64,000 nt of DNA from Herbaspirillum sp. SJZ107 (GCF_006715485.1 NZ_VFNH01000003.1:1054001-1118000); one strand, 5' to 3'; positions 1 through 8,479 are shown, numbered from the stretch's first letter. Made by a program: numbers and translations. Notes: a model not told the origin generated them from the letters alone.

Positions 1-1090
1 AGGCGAACGGCACCGCGGTCTTGCCGGAACCGAACAGCACGGCATCCTGGGCCGTCTTCGGCAGCTGCTCGAACGGTTTATCCAGGTCGAAGCCGTAGTG
101 CTGCGACAGGCTGGTCAGCATCTGGAAGTAGAACTGGTTGCGGCGGTCCCAGCCCTTGACGGCGCCGGACGCCAGCGACAGGTTCGGGAAGGCCACGATG
201 CGCTTCGGATCGAAGAACTCGATGTGGCCCAGGCCATCGCATTCCTGGCAGGCGCCCATCGGGTTATTGAAGGAGAACAGGCGCGGCTCCAGCTCCTGCA
301 GCGAATAGCCGCAGACGTTGCAGGCGAACTTGTTCGAGAAGATGTGCTCCTTCTCGGTATCCATTTCGTAGGCCACGGCGCGGCCGTCGGCGATGCGCAG
401 CGCGGTCTCGAAGGACTCGGCCAGGCGCTGCTTGATCTCGTCATTCACCTTGATGCGGTCGATGACGACGTCGATCGTGTGCTTTTCGGTCTTCTTCAGC
501 TTGGGCAGGTCGTCGATCTCGTAGATCTTGGCCGTGCCGGTGCCGCTCTGGATGCGGAAGCGCACGAAGCCCTGGGCCTGCATCGCCTGGAACAGGTCGC
601 CGTGCTCGCCCTTGCGGTTGGCCACGACCGGCGCCAGGATCATCAGCTTGGTCCCCTCCGGCATGGCCAGCACGGCATCGACCATCTGCGATACGGTCTG
701 CGCGGCCAGCGGCTCGTGCGAGTGGTCCGGGCAGTAGGGCGTGCCGACGCGCGCGTACAGCAGGCGCAGGTAATCGTGGATCTCGGTGACGGTGCCGACG
801 GTCGAGCGCGGATTGTGCGAGGTCGCCTTCTGCTCGATCGAGATCGCGGGCGACAGGCCCTCGATCAGGTCGACGTCCGGCTTTTCCATCAGCTGCAGGA
901 ACTGGCGTGCGTAGGCCGACAGCGATTCGACATAGCGGCGCTGGCCCTCGGCGTACAGCGTGTCGAACGCGAGCGAGGACTTGCCGGAACCCGACAGGCC
1001 GGTGATCACGATCAGCTTGTTGCGCGGCAGATCGAGGTTGATGTTCTTGAGATTGTGCGTGCGGGCGCCGCGGATTCGGATTTCTTCCAT
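1..1090 (-). CDS. uvrA: UvrABC excinuclease subunit A, N-terminal part (runs off the window)
   Basis: UvrA is the damage-recognition ATPase of nucleotide excision repair; it loads UvrB at lesions in the cytoplasm. The reverse strand from 1090 reads MEEIRIRGARTHNLKNI, followed by a Walker A motif GLSGSGKSS at residues 31-39. The first zinc-binding set is visible as CNVC at residues 257-260 and CQEC at 281-284, and the text between them is typical UvrA. About 363 of the roughly 940 family residues are present; the rest lies left of position 1. The ATG at 1090 is chosen because it gives the canonical UvrA N-terminus. I saw no clear SOS (LexA) box upstream. A 331-residue open frame on the opposite strand is a GC-driven shadow. 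Confidence 0.97.
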   Translation of the reverse strand, partial: MEEIRIRGARTHNLKNINLDLPRNKLIVITGLSGSGKSSLAFDTLYAEGQRRYVESLSAYARQFLQLMEKPDVDLIEGLSPAISIEQKATSHNPRSTVGTVTEIHDYLRLLYARVGTPYCPDHSHEPLAAQTVSQMVDAVLAMPEGTKLMILAPVVANRKGEHGDLFQAMQAQGFVRFRIQSGTGTAKIYEIDDLPKLKKTEKHTIDVVIDRIKVNDEIKQRLAESFETALRIADGRAVAYEMDTEKEHIFSNKFACNVCGYSLQELEPRLFSFNNPMGACQECDGLGHIEFFDPKRIVAFPNLSLASGAVKGWDRRNQFYFQMLTSLSQHYGFDLDKPFEQLPKTAQDAVLFGSGKTAVPFA

Positions 1091-1484
1091 TAGCTTGTTT
1101 TGAAGCCTTTCACATGGTTTGAGGGCCGGCGCACGAGACTGTCGCGGTGGGCGGGCCAATCGGGGAGAACCGTTAACTATAGCCGGTTTCATTCTTGCCC
1201 GTACGTGCCGCTGAAGCGCTCGTGCCAGCGTGAATATCCTTGCATGGCAGTCTTGCAAGCAGACGCAACGGATTCCACAGGGACCGCATCTATGTGGGCT
1301 GTTTCAAGCGCTCTTCAATGACAAAGCGATCAAAATCTGAAAATAAATTTGTGGTGCATGGATGGCGATTCATCAAAAGTATGAATTTCTTAATGACTTT
1401 TGGTATCTGAGGCTATGGAATTGAGAGGCGTGGCGGACGGTGGAATACTTCCCGCCCTTTCATACTTCATTCCTGGCTTCAATC
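1091..1484. other. intergenic region between uvrA and the propeller lipoprotein
   Basis: This 394-bp gap separates two divergent genes. The half near uvrA is GC-rich and holds a possible minus-strand -10 (TATAGT, rc of about 1175-1180) with no good -35. The stretch 1320-1440 is clearly more AT-rich and probably holds the promoter of the rightward gene, but I cannot assign boxes. Small open frames here (for example 1100-1321) have no recognisable product. Confidence 0.5.
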
Positions 1485-2792
1485 ATGAAAACCGTTCTGG
1501 GTCCGCTTGGCCTGATGATGCTCGCCGTCGTGCAAGCCGGTTGCGGCAGCAGCGCTGACCGCGCCGCGGCCAGCCTGCCCGCGGCTACGGCGACGGCGAC
1601 GGCGACGGCGCAGGTGGACGCGCCCGCCATCGTGGCGCCGCAGCCGGCGCCGGCCCGATTGACGGCGCTGTCCGCCATTCCGGGCGTGCCCGCCTGGTCG
1701 ACGACCGGCGGCAATCCGGGGCACACCAACTACGTGCCCGCTACCTTCGATCCGGCAAAATTCTCGCACCGTTTCAGCTGGACGCTGCCTGCCGGCGCCT
1801 CGGTATCCCAGGCCCAGCTTGCGCTCGACGGTGGACAGGCTTTCGCCGTGGTCCGCGACGCCGGCGGGACCTGGCGCCTGCATGCGATCGACGAAGCGAG
1901 CGGCAAGCAGAACTGGACCGCACCGCTGGGCCAGCTCGACATCGTCGACCCGCCCGCCACCCATGACGGCAAGGTCATACTGAGCAGCGCCGCCGGCCTG
2001 GACGGCGACGTCCTGTGGTTCTTCGACCAGCGCACCGGAAAACTGCTCGACAAGCGGACGATGCCGGCCCGGCGTATGGCCGGCCATTCGACGGCCGACC
2101 TGCGCATGGCGCCGGTCATCGCGGGTGACGGCATCTACGTGAACGACCGCGCCGGCGGCAAACTGCTTGCGAAGTTCGATGCTGCGACGCACGCATTGCT
2201 GTGGGAAAGCGAGTGGGCCGGCGCCGCGAACCACGCCTTTGCGCCGGCCGTCGAGGGCGGCCGGGTGTACGCCGCCTTTTCCAGCGGCGGCCTGCTCGCC
2301 GTCGATGCGCGCACCGGCAAAACGGTGCTCGAGCACCACCGGCAATTCACCGATGCGCCGATGCCGGGCATGGTCTCCGATGGGACGGCGTACGCACTCG
2401 CCGCGGGTGGCCTGGTCGCGACCGACCTGAAGCGCGGCACCTTCAAGTGGCAGGGCCCGGAACTGCTGGAACTGGCCGCGCCGCCGGGACCCGTGCTGTA
2501 CGGTATTGCCAGCAATGCGATCCAGGCGATCGACAGGGCAACCGGGAAGCTGCTGTGGAGCATGCCGACGCCGGCACCGACGTCGGGGGCGAACGCCATC
2601 CTGGCCACCAGGAACCTGCTGTTCGTCAGCAGCACTCCGCAGTCGGACAGCGGCACCTATGCCATCGACATCGCGACCCGCAAAGTCGTGTGGCGCACGC
2701 CGGAGGGTGGCTGGCTGTCGATCTCGCCGAACGGGGTGCTGTACATCACGCCGTTCAAAGGGGCGGTCACGGCGGTGAACCTGCAGTCATGA
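1485..2792 (+). CDS. PQQ-like beta-propeller repeat lipoprotein
   Basis: This 435-residue protein looks like an exported beta-propeller. The ATG at 1485 gives MKTVLGPLGLMMLAVVQAGC, a lipoprotein-type signal with a slightly degenerate lipobox (QAGC); the upstream GTG at 1440 would add 15 unhelpful residues. After a low-complexity Ala/Thr/Pro linker, blades repeat the PQQ/BamB-like pattern: an aspartate-containing turn, then TGK plus a hydrophobic-Trp strand, for example RTGKLLD, RTGKTVLEH and ATGKLLWSMP. This fold binds PQQ in dehydrogenases or serves as a scaffold, as in BamB. No dehydrogenase domain is attached, so an enzymatic role is not supported. It is a single gene between uvrA and ssb. 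Function unknown. Confidence 0.85.
   Translation: MKTVLGPLGLMMLAVVQAGCGSSADRAAASLPAATATATATAQVDAPAIVAPQPAPARLTALSAIPGVPAWSTTGGNPGHTNYVPATFDPAKFSHRFSWTLPAGASVSQAQLALDGGQAFAVVRDAGGTWRLHAIDEASGKQNWTAPLGQLDIVDPPATHDGKVILSSAAGLDGDVLWFFDQRTGKLLDKRTMPARRMAGHSTADLRMAPVIAGDGIYVNDRAGGKLLAKFDAATHALLWESEWAGAANHAFAPAVEGGRVYAAFSSGGLLAVDARTGKTVLEHHRQFTDAPMPGMVSDGTAYALAAGGLVATDLKRGTFKWQGPELLELAAPPGPVLYGIASNAIQAIDRATGKLLWSMPTPAPTSGANAILATRNLLFVSSTPQSDSGTYAIDIATRKVVWRTPEGGWLSISPNGVLYITPFKGAVTAVNLQS
1587..1610 (+). repeat. 6-bp microsatellite inside the lipoprotein linker (4 x ACGGCG)
   Basis: Four perfect copies of ACGGCG encode the Thr-Ala run of the linker that follows the lipobox. Because the unit is 6 bp, copy-number change would keep the reading frame and only lengthen or shorten the tether. 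Confidence 0.8.
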
Positions 2793-2931
2793 CGCGCCAT
2801 TAATTAGCGCATTGTTACCTCAAGAATTTTGACCGGTATCTCTTCCAAATGGGGCACTCCGCCCCCATTTTCGTGGTCTGAGCGGATGTCGGAAAACGGG
2901 GCGTCCGCCAGCCTGCAACACCTGCAAAAAG

Positions 2932-2962
2932 TTGCCTATCAGGGCAAGCAAACAGGCATAAT
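2932..2962 (+). promoter_or_regulatory. weak candidate promoter of ssb
   Basis: TTGCCT (2932-2937) and CATAAT (2957-2962) resemble sigma70 boxes, but the spacing of 19 is long. It lies about 75 bp before the ssb start. No other good candidate was seen between 2793 and 3036. Confidence 0.3.
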
Positions 2963-3036
2963 AACGGACGCAAATCAACAGCCTCTCCGGCACTTAGTCA
3001 ACACGCAGAGTCGGGGATCAACTTAGGAGTTTCACC

Positions 3037-3552
3037 ATGGCATCAGTCAATAAGGTCATCATCGTCGGCAATCTCGGCCGCGACCCGGAAATCCGCTACA
3101 TGCCGAGCGGCGACGCCATCGCCAACATCGCGGTTGCGACCTCGTACAAGTCGAAGGACCGCAACTCGGGCGAGCAGAAAGAGCTGACCGAATGGCACCG
3201 CATTTCCTTCTTCGGCCGCCTCGCCGAAATCGTCGGCCAGTACCTGAAAAAAGGTTCGTCGGTCTACGTCGAAGGCCGCCTGCAGACCCGCAAGTACACC
3301 GATAAAGACGGCATCGAACGCTACGCCACCGACATCATCGCTGAAAACATGCAGATGCTGGGCGGCCGCCAGGGCATGGGCGGCGGCGACAGCTACGGTG
3401 GCGACGACAGCTACGGCGGTGGCGGTGGCGGCTACGACGCCCCGCCGAGCCGTCCGGCACCGCAGCGCCAGGCGCCGCCGGCACCGGCAGCCCGTCCGCA
3501 GCCGAAGCCGGCTGCGAACTTCTCGGATATGGATGACGATATTCCATTCTGA
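3037..3552 (+). CDS. ssb: single-stranded DNA-binding protein
   Basis: SSB coats single-stranded DNA in replication, recombination and repair. The 171-residue product starts MASVNKVIIVGNLGRDPE and continues through the OB fold to about residue 110 (TEWHRISFFGRLAEIVGQYLKKG). A Gly-rich and Pro/Ala/Gln-rich disordered linker follows, ending in the acidic tip DMDDDIPF that binds partner proteins such as PriA, RecQ and exonuclease I. A TAGGAG ribosome binding site (3024-3029) precedes the ATG by 7 bases. Length and layout are standard for betaproteobacteria. A strong terminator follows directly. Confidence 0.98.
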   Translation: MASVNKVIIVGNLGRDPEIRYMPSGDAIANIAVATSYKSKDRNSGEQKELTEWHRISFFGRLAEIVGQYLKKGSSVYVEGRLQTRKYTDKDGIERYATDIIAENMQMLGGRQGMGGGDSYGGDDSYGGGGGGYDAPPSRPAPQRQAPPAPAARPQPKPAANFSDMDDDIPF

Positions 3553-3583
3553 TCGCGCCGCGTTTTTCGCGTCCTGATTCGAA

Positions 3584-3619
3584 AAATCCCCGCAGCTTTC
3601 AGGCTGCGGGGATTTTTTT
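3584..3619. terminator. bidirectional intrinsic terminator between ssb and the DUF1428 gene
   Basis: The stem ATCCCCGCAGC pairs with GCTGCGGGGAT around a 6-base loop. It is flanked by an A run on the left and a T run on the right, so it can end transcription of both convergent genes. Confidence 0.92.
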
Positions 3620-3632
3620 CATTCAAGCGGGC

Positions 3633-3992
3633 TTACACATCCACCACCATCTCGAACCCCCCATAAATCATCCGCTTGCCATCGAAAGGCATGCTCTCCG
3701 GTTTCATGAACTCGGCCATGCGCGGATCCTTCATCACCTTCTCGTTGACCTCGTCGCGCTTGGCCCGCGATGCGTAGACGATCCACGAAAACGCCACCAC
3801 CTCCCCATCCTCCAGCATCACGCTCTGCGGAAACGAAGTCAGCTTGCCCGGCTTGACATCATCGCCGATGCATTCGCGGAACTCGAGTGCGCCGTGTTCG
3901 CGCCAGATATTGCCCGCGGCCCTGGACATGTCCTTGTAGGCGTCCAGCTTGGCCCGTGGAACAGGCACCACAAAACCATCGACATACGGCAT
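3633..3992 (-). CDS. DUF1428 family protein
   Basis: This 119-residue protein matches the DUF1428 family (YbaA-like), small ferredoxin-like or dimeric alpha/beta-barrel proteins of unknown function. Family-like text includes MPYVDGFVVPVPRAKLDAY at the start, AFSWIVYASRAKRDEVNEKVM in the middle, and MPFDGKRMIYGGFEMVV at the end. The ATG at 3992 follows a good AGGAG site. The open frame extends upstream without family similarity. It is the last gene of the leftward group aminotransferase-MFS-hydratase-DUF1428, 101 bp after the hydratase, so it may be co-transcribed. Confidence 0.88.
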   Translation of the reverse strand: MPYVDGFVVPVPRAKLDAYKDMSRAAGNIWREHGALEFRECIGDDVKPGKLTSFPQSVMLEDGEVVAFSWIVYASRAKRDEVNEKVMKDPRMAEFMKPESMPFDGKRMIYGGFEMVVDV

Positions 3993-4093
3993 GGCGTTCT
4001 CCTGTGATGAGTGTCCCCAATATAGACCGTTGCGGCAGCCGAAAAAATCCCGCCGCGGCAGCAAGCGGGTCAGGCACAGATCAAGGATGAAGC

Positions 4094-4852
4094 TCAGGCG
4101 ATGTCGAAGCGCACCGGCGGCAGCCCGGCAATCTCGCCCACGACCAGGCCGGCTTCCTCGGGGAACAGCATCCCCGTGTACGAACCGGCCGTGATGACCG
4201 TCCCGGCCGGCAGCGCAATGTTCTGCGCGTTGCAATGTCCGACCAGCCAGTGCAGCAGGCGGCGCGGATCGCCGGCCGGGTTGGTGCCGGCGCCTTTGAA
4301 TACGTCGCGACCGTTCAGCACCAGGTGCGCCTGCGGACTGCGGAAGTCGACGCCGGCATCGTAGGCGACGAACTCGCCGGCGATCAGCGCGCCGTGGTTC
4401 TGCAGGTCGGCGAGCTGGTTCAGCTTGGGCACGTCGGGCCAGCCTGTCAGCCGGCTCGAGACGATCTCGATCGAGGCCGCGATACCGTCGATGGCGGACA
4501 GCACCTGCTCCTCGGTCACCGCAGCGGAACCTGGAAGGAAATCGCGCCCGAAGCGGAACATGATTTCGAGCTCGATGCCGAATACCGGAAAATCGCTGCG
4601 CGCCACAGCGGCACCGGACGCGTAAATGCCCTGGCGCGGCAGCGGTGCGCCCTGGATCGGGCCGTCTTCGGACTTGGCGCCGATCTTCCAGCCGCCGATG
4701 TCGAGCCCGCGGCGTTGCAGGAAGGCTTGCTGTGCGCGGTAGGCATCGGCGCCGCTCGCCGGTTCGAGGTGCGCCGGCACGGTCACCTGTCCGGCTTTCT
4801 GTGCATGGGCATCGCTGAGCAGGATACCGAGTTCTTCAGGGGTGCTTGTCAT
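4094..4852 (-). CDS. 2-keto-4-pentenoate hydratase / fumarylacetoacetate hydrolase family protein
   Basis: The 252-residue product resembles the 2-keto-4-pentenoate hydratase branch (MhpD/DmpE/DmpH-like) of the FAH fold: an early GWKIGAKS motif, the acidic metal-binding set around FGIELEIMFRF (residues near 95-105), and a C-terminal part ending in TAGSYTGMLF. These Mg-dependent enzymes hydrate or decarboxylate 2-keto acids in aromatic and sugar-acid catabolism. There is no strong Shine-Dalgarno at the start. The gene lies 24 bp downstream of the MFS gene and is probably translated from the same mRNA. The exact substrate cannot be read from sequence. Confidence 0.82.
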   Translation of the reverse strand: MTSTPEELGILLSDAHAQKAGQVTVPAHLEPASGADAYRAQQAFLQRRGLDIGGWKIGAKSEDGPIQGAPLPRQGIYASGAAVARSDFPVFGIELEIMFRFGRDFLPGSAAVTEEQVLSAIDGIAASIEIVSSRLTGWPDVPKLNQLADLQNHGALIAGEFVAYDAGVDFRSPQAHLVLNGRDVFKGAGTNPAGDPRRLLHWLVGHCNAQNIALPAGTVITAGSYTGMLFPEEAGLVVGEIAGLPPVRFDIA

Positions 4853-4876
4853 TGTCTATCGTATTGAATTGATCGT

Positions 4877-6160
4877 TCAGGCCTGGATATTCGCCATGGC
4901 GTCGTCGAGCGGCGTTTTGACGTTGTGGAAGCGGTTGTCGGGCTGGATGCGGAAGCACAGCAAAACGCCGATCCCCATCAGGATGATACTGCCGACGAAA
5001 GGCAGTTCCCAGTTGCCGGTCCTGTCGATCACATAGCCGGAAATCACCGGCGACAGGATCGCGGCCATCGCCGAGCCGGTATTCATGATGCCGCTGGCGG
5101 TGCCGGAGCAGTCCGGGGCGATATCCATCGGAATGGCCCACATCGGCCCGATCGTCATTTCGGCGAAGAAGAAGCCGGCGCTCAGGCTCAGGATCGACAC
5201 GGTGCGGTCGTGGGTCCACATCAGCGGCAGCAGAGAAAGCAGCGTCAGGAACATGCACACCGCGACCATGTAGCTGCGCGCTTTCCTGAGATTGCCGGTG
5301 CGTTTCAGGATGCGGTCGCTGATGATGCCGCCGAGGGTGTCGCCGATCACGCCGGCGAAGAACACGCCGGAGGCGAACAGCGCCGACTTCTTGATGTCCA
5401 TGTCGTAGCTGTGCAGGAAGTACTGCGGGATCCAGCTCAGGAACAGCCACAGCGTCCAGCCGTAGCAGAAGTAGACCAGCGTCACCGGCAGCATGCGGAA
5501 GAACAGCGGCTTCCATGCCACCGTCACCTTCTTTTTCTTGGCGACCGGGAGCACGTCCAGTTCCTGCGGCGTGATGCGCGGGTGTTTCGACGGGTCTTCC
5601 GTGAACACGCGCGACCAGATCAGTACCCAGACCAGGCTGATGACGCCGCAGATATAGAAGGATTCACGCCAGCCGTAGACCGCCATGACGGCCACGACGG
5701 CGGTCGGCGCCACGGCGTTGCCGATGCGGGAAAAGGCATGCGTGATGCCCTGGGCGAAGCCGCGGTTGTCCTTCGACACCCAGCGCGACATGGCGGAGGT
5801 GGCGGCGGGGAAGGTGGCGCCTTCGCCGAAGCCGAGCAGCAGGCGCGCCAGCAGCAGCGAGACCAGGCCGCCGGCAAAGCCGGTGCAGATGGTGGCGACC
5901 GCCCACAGCAGGCCGCACCAGATCAGCGTCCTGCGCGCGCCGAACTTGTCGCTGACCCAGCCGCCGATGATCTGGAAGACGAGATAGGGGTAGGCGAATG
6001 CGGAAAAGACCAGGCCGATTTCCGTTTTCGACAGATTGAATTCCTTGCCGAAGCCGGAAGCGGCGGTACTGACGTTGACGCGGTCCAGATAGGTGATGAA
6101 ATACATCAAGCAGAGCATCAACAGGACGACCGACGTCGCCCGCAAACGCAGATATTTCAT
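4877..6160 (-). CDS. MFS transporter, anion:cation symporter (ACS) type
   Basis: The 427-residue protein shows 12 predicted membrane spans in two bundles. ACS-family features include YLDRVNVSTAASGFGKEF after the first helix, GGWVSDKFGARRT in the loop between helices 2 and 3, and GEGATFPAATSAMSRW in helix 4. Members carry organic anions such as glucarate, galactonate, tartrate or phthalate into the cell with protons. The ATG at 6160 follows TCAGGAGA; the longer frame upstream is not conserved-looking. It sits between the aminotransferase (130 bp gap) and the hydratase, which suggests import of the organic acid that the operon metabolises. Confidence 0.88.
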   Translation of the reverse strand: MKYLRLRATSVVLLMLCLMYFITYLDRVNVSTAASGFGKEFNLSKTEIGLVFSAFAYPYLVFQIIGGWVSDKFGARRTLIWCGLLWAVATICTGFAGGLVSLLLARLLLGFGEGATFPAATSAMSRWVSKDNRGFAQGITHAFSRIGNAVAPTAVVAVMAVYGWRESFYICGVISLVWVLIWSRVFTEDPSKHPRITPQELDVLPVAKKKKVTVAWKPLFFRMLPVTLVYFCYGWTLWLFLSWIPQYFLHSYDMDIKKSALFASGVFFAGVIGDTLGGIISDRILKRTGNLRKARSYMVAVCMFLTLLSLLPLMWTHDRTVSILSLSAGFFFAEMTIGPMWAIPMDIAPDCSGTASGIMNTGSAMAAILSPVISGYVIDRTGNWELPFVGSIILMGIGVLLCFRIQPDNRFHNVKTPLDDAMANIQA

Positions 6161-6290
6161 GGTTGTCTCCTGATGGTGCCGGCCCGCCCTCGTCGGGGCA
6201 GGGTCTTCTCCGAGACTGATGCCCGGCACGGATTCGATGCTTGGAAAAACTGTTGGATCCGGCCCGCGGCCGGGCTGTTCGTACGAGGCG

Positions 6291-7508
6291 TCAGGCGGCT
6301 TTCAGCGCCGGCTTGACCTTTTGCGCGCCGAGCACCTCCATCGCCGCCAGCACGCCGCTGCCCGCGAGCGGCACGCCGGCCAGCTTCAGGCCCATTTCGC
6401 AGCCGGCCAGGGTGGCCATCAGGGTCAGATCGTTGGCTTCGCCGAGGTGGCCGATGCGGAACATCCTGCCCTTCATCTTGCCCAGGCCCGTGCCCAGCGA
6501 CATGTCGAAGTGTTCGTAGATCGTCTTGCGGATCTGGTCCGCATCGAAGTCTTCGGGCACCATGACGCCGGTCAGCACCGGCGAGTAGACGGCCGGGTCG
6601 GCGCACTGGATCTCGAGGCCCCAGGCCCGCACCGCCTGGCGGCAGGCGTGGGCCAGGCGCTGGTGGCGCGCGAAGGTGTTGTCGAGACCCTCGCCGAGGA
6701 TCATGTCGAGCGCTTCGGCCAGGCCGTACAGCAGGTTGGTGTTCGGGGTGTAGGGCCAGTAGCCGGTGGCGTTCATCTCGATGATCTCGGTCCAGCCCCA
6801 GAATGCCTTCGGCAGCTTCGCGGTCTTGCTGGCTTCGAGCGCCTTTTTCGAGACCGCATTGAAACTGATCCCCGGCGGCAGCATCAAGCCTTTCTGCGAC
6901 CCGGACACGGTGACGTCGACGCCCCATTCGTCGTGGCGGTAATCGGCCGAGGCCAGACCGGAAATCGTGTCGACCAGCAGCAGCGCCGGGTGGCCGGCGG
7001 CGTCGATCGCCTTGCGCACCGCGGCGATGTCGGAAGTGACGCCGGTCGAGGTTTCGTTGTGGACCACGCAGACAGCCTTGATCTGGTGTGCGCCGTCCTG
7101 GCGCAGGCGCGCTTCGATCAGGTCGGGCTGCACGCCGCGGCGCCAGCCTTCGATGCCGGGCAGGCCGAGGAATTCGGGTTGCAGACCGAGGGCTTCCGCC
7201 ATCTTCTTCCACAGCGTGGCGAAGTGGCCGGTTTCGTACATCAGCACGTCGTCGCCCGGGCTCAGGGTATTGACCAGCGCGGCTTCCCAGGCGCCGGTGC
7301 CGGAAGCCGGGTAGATCACGACCGGCTGCTCGGTCTTGAAGATCTTCTTGATGCCATTCAGGACCTGCAAGCCGAGCGCGCCGAATTCCGGACCGCGGTG
7401 GTCGATCGTCGGGTAGCTCATGGCGCGCAGGATGCGGTCGGGGACCGGGCTCGGCCCCGGGATCTGCAGGAAATGACGGCCGGCAGGGTGGAAATCCAGT
7501 TTCAGCAT
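6291..7508 (-). CDS. class V aminotransferase, serine-glyoxylate aminotransferase type
   Basis: The 405-residue PLP enzyme resembles serine-glyoxylate / alanine-glyoxylate aminotransferases (SgaA type). Key pieces are IPGPSPVPDRIL near the N-terminus, the cofactor site region YPASGTGAWEAAL, LLLVDTISGLAS, and the lysine motif VSGSQKGLMLPPG that forms the Schiff base. It would transfer an amino group from serine or a related amino acid to glyoxylate, yielding glycine and a hydroxy-keto acid. The ATG at 7508 follows GGAGGAG. It is the first gene of the leftward operon and is divergent from a GntR regulator, with an operator-like palindrome 33 bp upstream of its start. The substrate is inferred from family only. 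Confidence 0.87.
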   Translation of the reverse strand: MLKLDFHPAGRHFLQIPGPSPVPDRILRAMSYPTIDHRGPEFGALGLQVLNGIKKIFKTEQPVVIYPASGTGAWEAALVNTLSPGDDVLMYETGHFATLWKKMAEALGLQPEFLGLPGIEGWRRGVQPDLIEARLRQDGAHQIKAVCVVHNETSTGVTSDIAAVRKAIDAAGHPALLLVDTISGLASADYRHDEWGVDVTVSGSQKGLMLPPGISFNAVSKKALEASKTAKLPKAFWGWTEIIEMNATGYWPYTPNTNLLYGLAEALDMILGEGLDNTFARHQRLAHACRQAVRAWGLEIQCADPAVYSPVLTGVMVPEDFDADQIRKTIYEHFDMSLGTGLGKMKGRMFRIGHLGEANDLTLMATLAGCEMGLKLAGVPLAGSGVLAAMEVLGAQKVKPALKAA

Positions 7509-7540
7509 GTACTCCTCCATGAATGAATGATTTATTTTGT

Positions 7541-7553
7541 ATTTTGCATGCAA
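7541..7553. promoter_or_regulatory. operator-like palindrome 1 (aminotransferase side)
   Basis: ATTTTGCATGCAA contains the perfect palindrome TTGCATGCAA. It lies 33 bp upstream of the aminotransferase ATG. A one-mismatch copy lies at the divergent gntR start (7673-7685). FadR/FCD-type GntR regulators bind short AT-flanked palindromes of this kind, so both copies are probably sites for the adjacent regulator. Confidence 0.6.
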
Positions 7554-7643
7554 TCCAGAATAGCAGTGGGTTCTCGGCAGGACAACGCTTATTTATCAGT
7601 AACATTCGTGGGTCGGGGGAACGGTAAAGACAGCGCCGGTACA

Positions 7644-7652
7644 TGCTAAAAT
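7644..7652 (+). promoter_or_regulatory. candidate extended -10 promoter of the gntR gene
   Basis: TGCTAAAAT fits an extended -10 (TGn followed by TAAAAT at 7647-7652), 28 bases before the ATG at 7680. No convincing -35 is present, which is tolerable for an extended -10. Confidence 0.35.
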
Positions 7653-7672
7653 GAGAACAACAGCAAGATAGG

Positions 7673-7685
7673 ATTTTGTATGCAA
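7673..7685. promoter_or_regulatory. operator-like palindrome 2 (overlaps the gntR start codon)
   Basis: ATTTTGTATGCAA differs from palindrome 1 at a single base and includes the ATG at 7680. Binding here would block the regulator's own transcription just after initiation, the arrangement expected for autoregulation. Confidence 0.55.
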
Positions 7686-8396
7686 AACTCGGCAGTCGAG
7701 CAGGCGCCCGTTCCTGGCGCAGCCACCATTTCCGTTCCCAAACTCGAGCGCCAGCACCTGCACGACACCGTCGTCGAGCACCTGCGCCACCTGATCGTCG
7801 AAGCGGTATTCCCGCCCGGGACCAAGCTGAACGAGCGCGAGTTGTGCGAAACGATGGGCATCTCGCGCACGCCGCTGCGCGAAGCGCTCAAGGTGCTGGC
7901 GGTGGAAGGCCTGATCGAGATCGCGCCGAACCGCGGCGCCTCGGTTTATAAAATGTCGACCCTCGAAGTGCGCGAGACCTTCGAATTCATGAGCGGCCTG
8001 GAAGCGCTGGCCGGAGAATTGGCGTGCGAGCGTATCACCGCCGAGGAACTGGCCGAGATCAAGGCGCTGCATTACGCCATGCTGACCTGCAAGGTGCAGA
8101 ACGACCTGCCCGGTTATTACAGCCGCAACCAGCAGATCCACGACAAGATCAACCAGGCCGCGCGCAATTCGGTGCTGAACCAGACGTACCTGAGCATGAA
8201 CCGGCGCCTGCAGGCGCTGCGCTTCAAGTCCAACTTCAAGGCCGACAAATGGGACCGCGCGGCCCACGACCACGAAGAAATGATCAAGGCCCTGGAAGCA
8301 CGCGACGGCAAGCGCCTTGGCGCCATCCTGCGCCAGCATTTGCTGGATAAACGCGATGCCGTCATGGGCATGCTGGGCGCCGGCACGCCGGACTGA
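7680..8396 (+). CDS. GntR family transcriptional regulator (FadR/FCD subfamily)
   Basis: This 238-residue regulator has an N-terminal winged helix (about residues 22-90) with the GntR signature PPGTKLNERELCETMGISRTP and REALKVLAVEGLIEI, followed by an all-helical FCD ligand-binding domain. FCD domains use Asp/His residues to hold a metal and sense small organic acids. It is transcribed away from the aminotransferase-MFS-hydratase operon, and near-identical palindromes sit at both starts. The likely role is a ligand-responsive repressor of that operon and of itself. The ATG at 7680 follows AGGA at a 7-base spacing. Confidence 0.9.
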   Translation: MQNSAVEQAPVPGAATISVPKLERQHLHDTVVEHLRHLIVEAVFPPGTKLNERELCETMGISRTPLREALKVLAVEGLIEIAPNRGASVYKMSTLEVRETFEFMSGLEALAGELACERITAEELAEIKALHYAMLTCKVQNDLPGYYSRNQQIHDKINQAARNSVLNQTYLSMNRRLQALRFKSNFKADKWDRAAHDHEEMIKALEARDGKRLGAILRQHLLDKRDAVMGMLGAGTPD

Positions 8397-8442
8397 TACC
8401 GCCATCTTGATGGCATGCCAGCCACAATCCGCGATGGCAAGA

Positions 8443-8472
8443 CTGGCACGCCTGTTCTCATCCGTGTAATAT
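8443..8472 (+). promoter_or_regulatory. candidate promoter of the cobalamin operon
   Basis: CTGGCA (8443-8448) and TAATAT (8467-8472, preceded by TG) are 18 bp apart. They would start transcription a few bases before the riboswitch body. Box similarity is fair; the position relative to the riboswitch is the better argument. Confidence 0.45.
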
Positions 8473-8479
8473 CCCGACT

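Noticed and set aside
98..1093. 331-residue plus-strand open frame antisense to uvrA
   Set aside because: Codon-shadow composition (Arg/Gln/Val/Leu/Asp-rich, no domain); uvrA on the other strand is unmistakable.
1091..1200. SOS (LexA) box at uvrA
   Set aside because: No CTGT-N8-ACAG match in the upstream sequence.
2829..3026. 65-residue open frame upstream of ssb
   Set aside because: Starts with TTG, has no ribosome site or recognisable product, and covers the probable ssb promoter.
8401..8420. Terminator of the gntR gene
   Set aside because: GCCATC/GATGGC and TGGCATGCCA are palindromic but have tiny loops and no T run.
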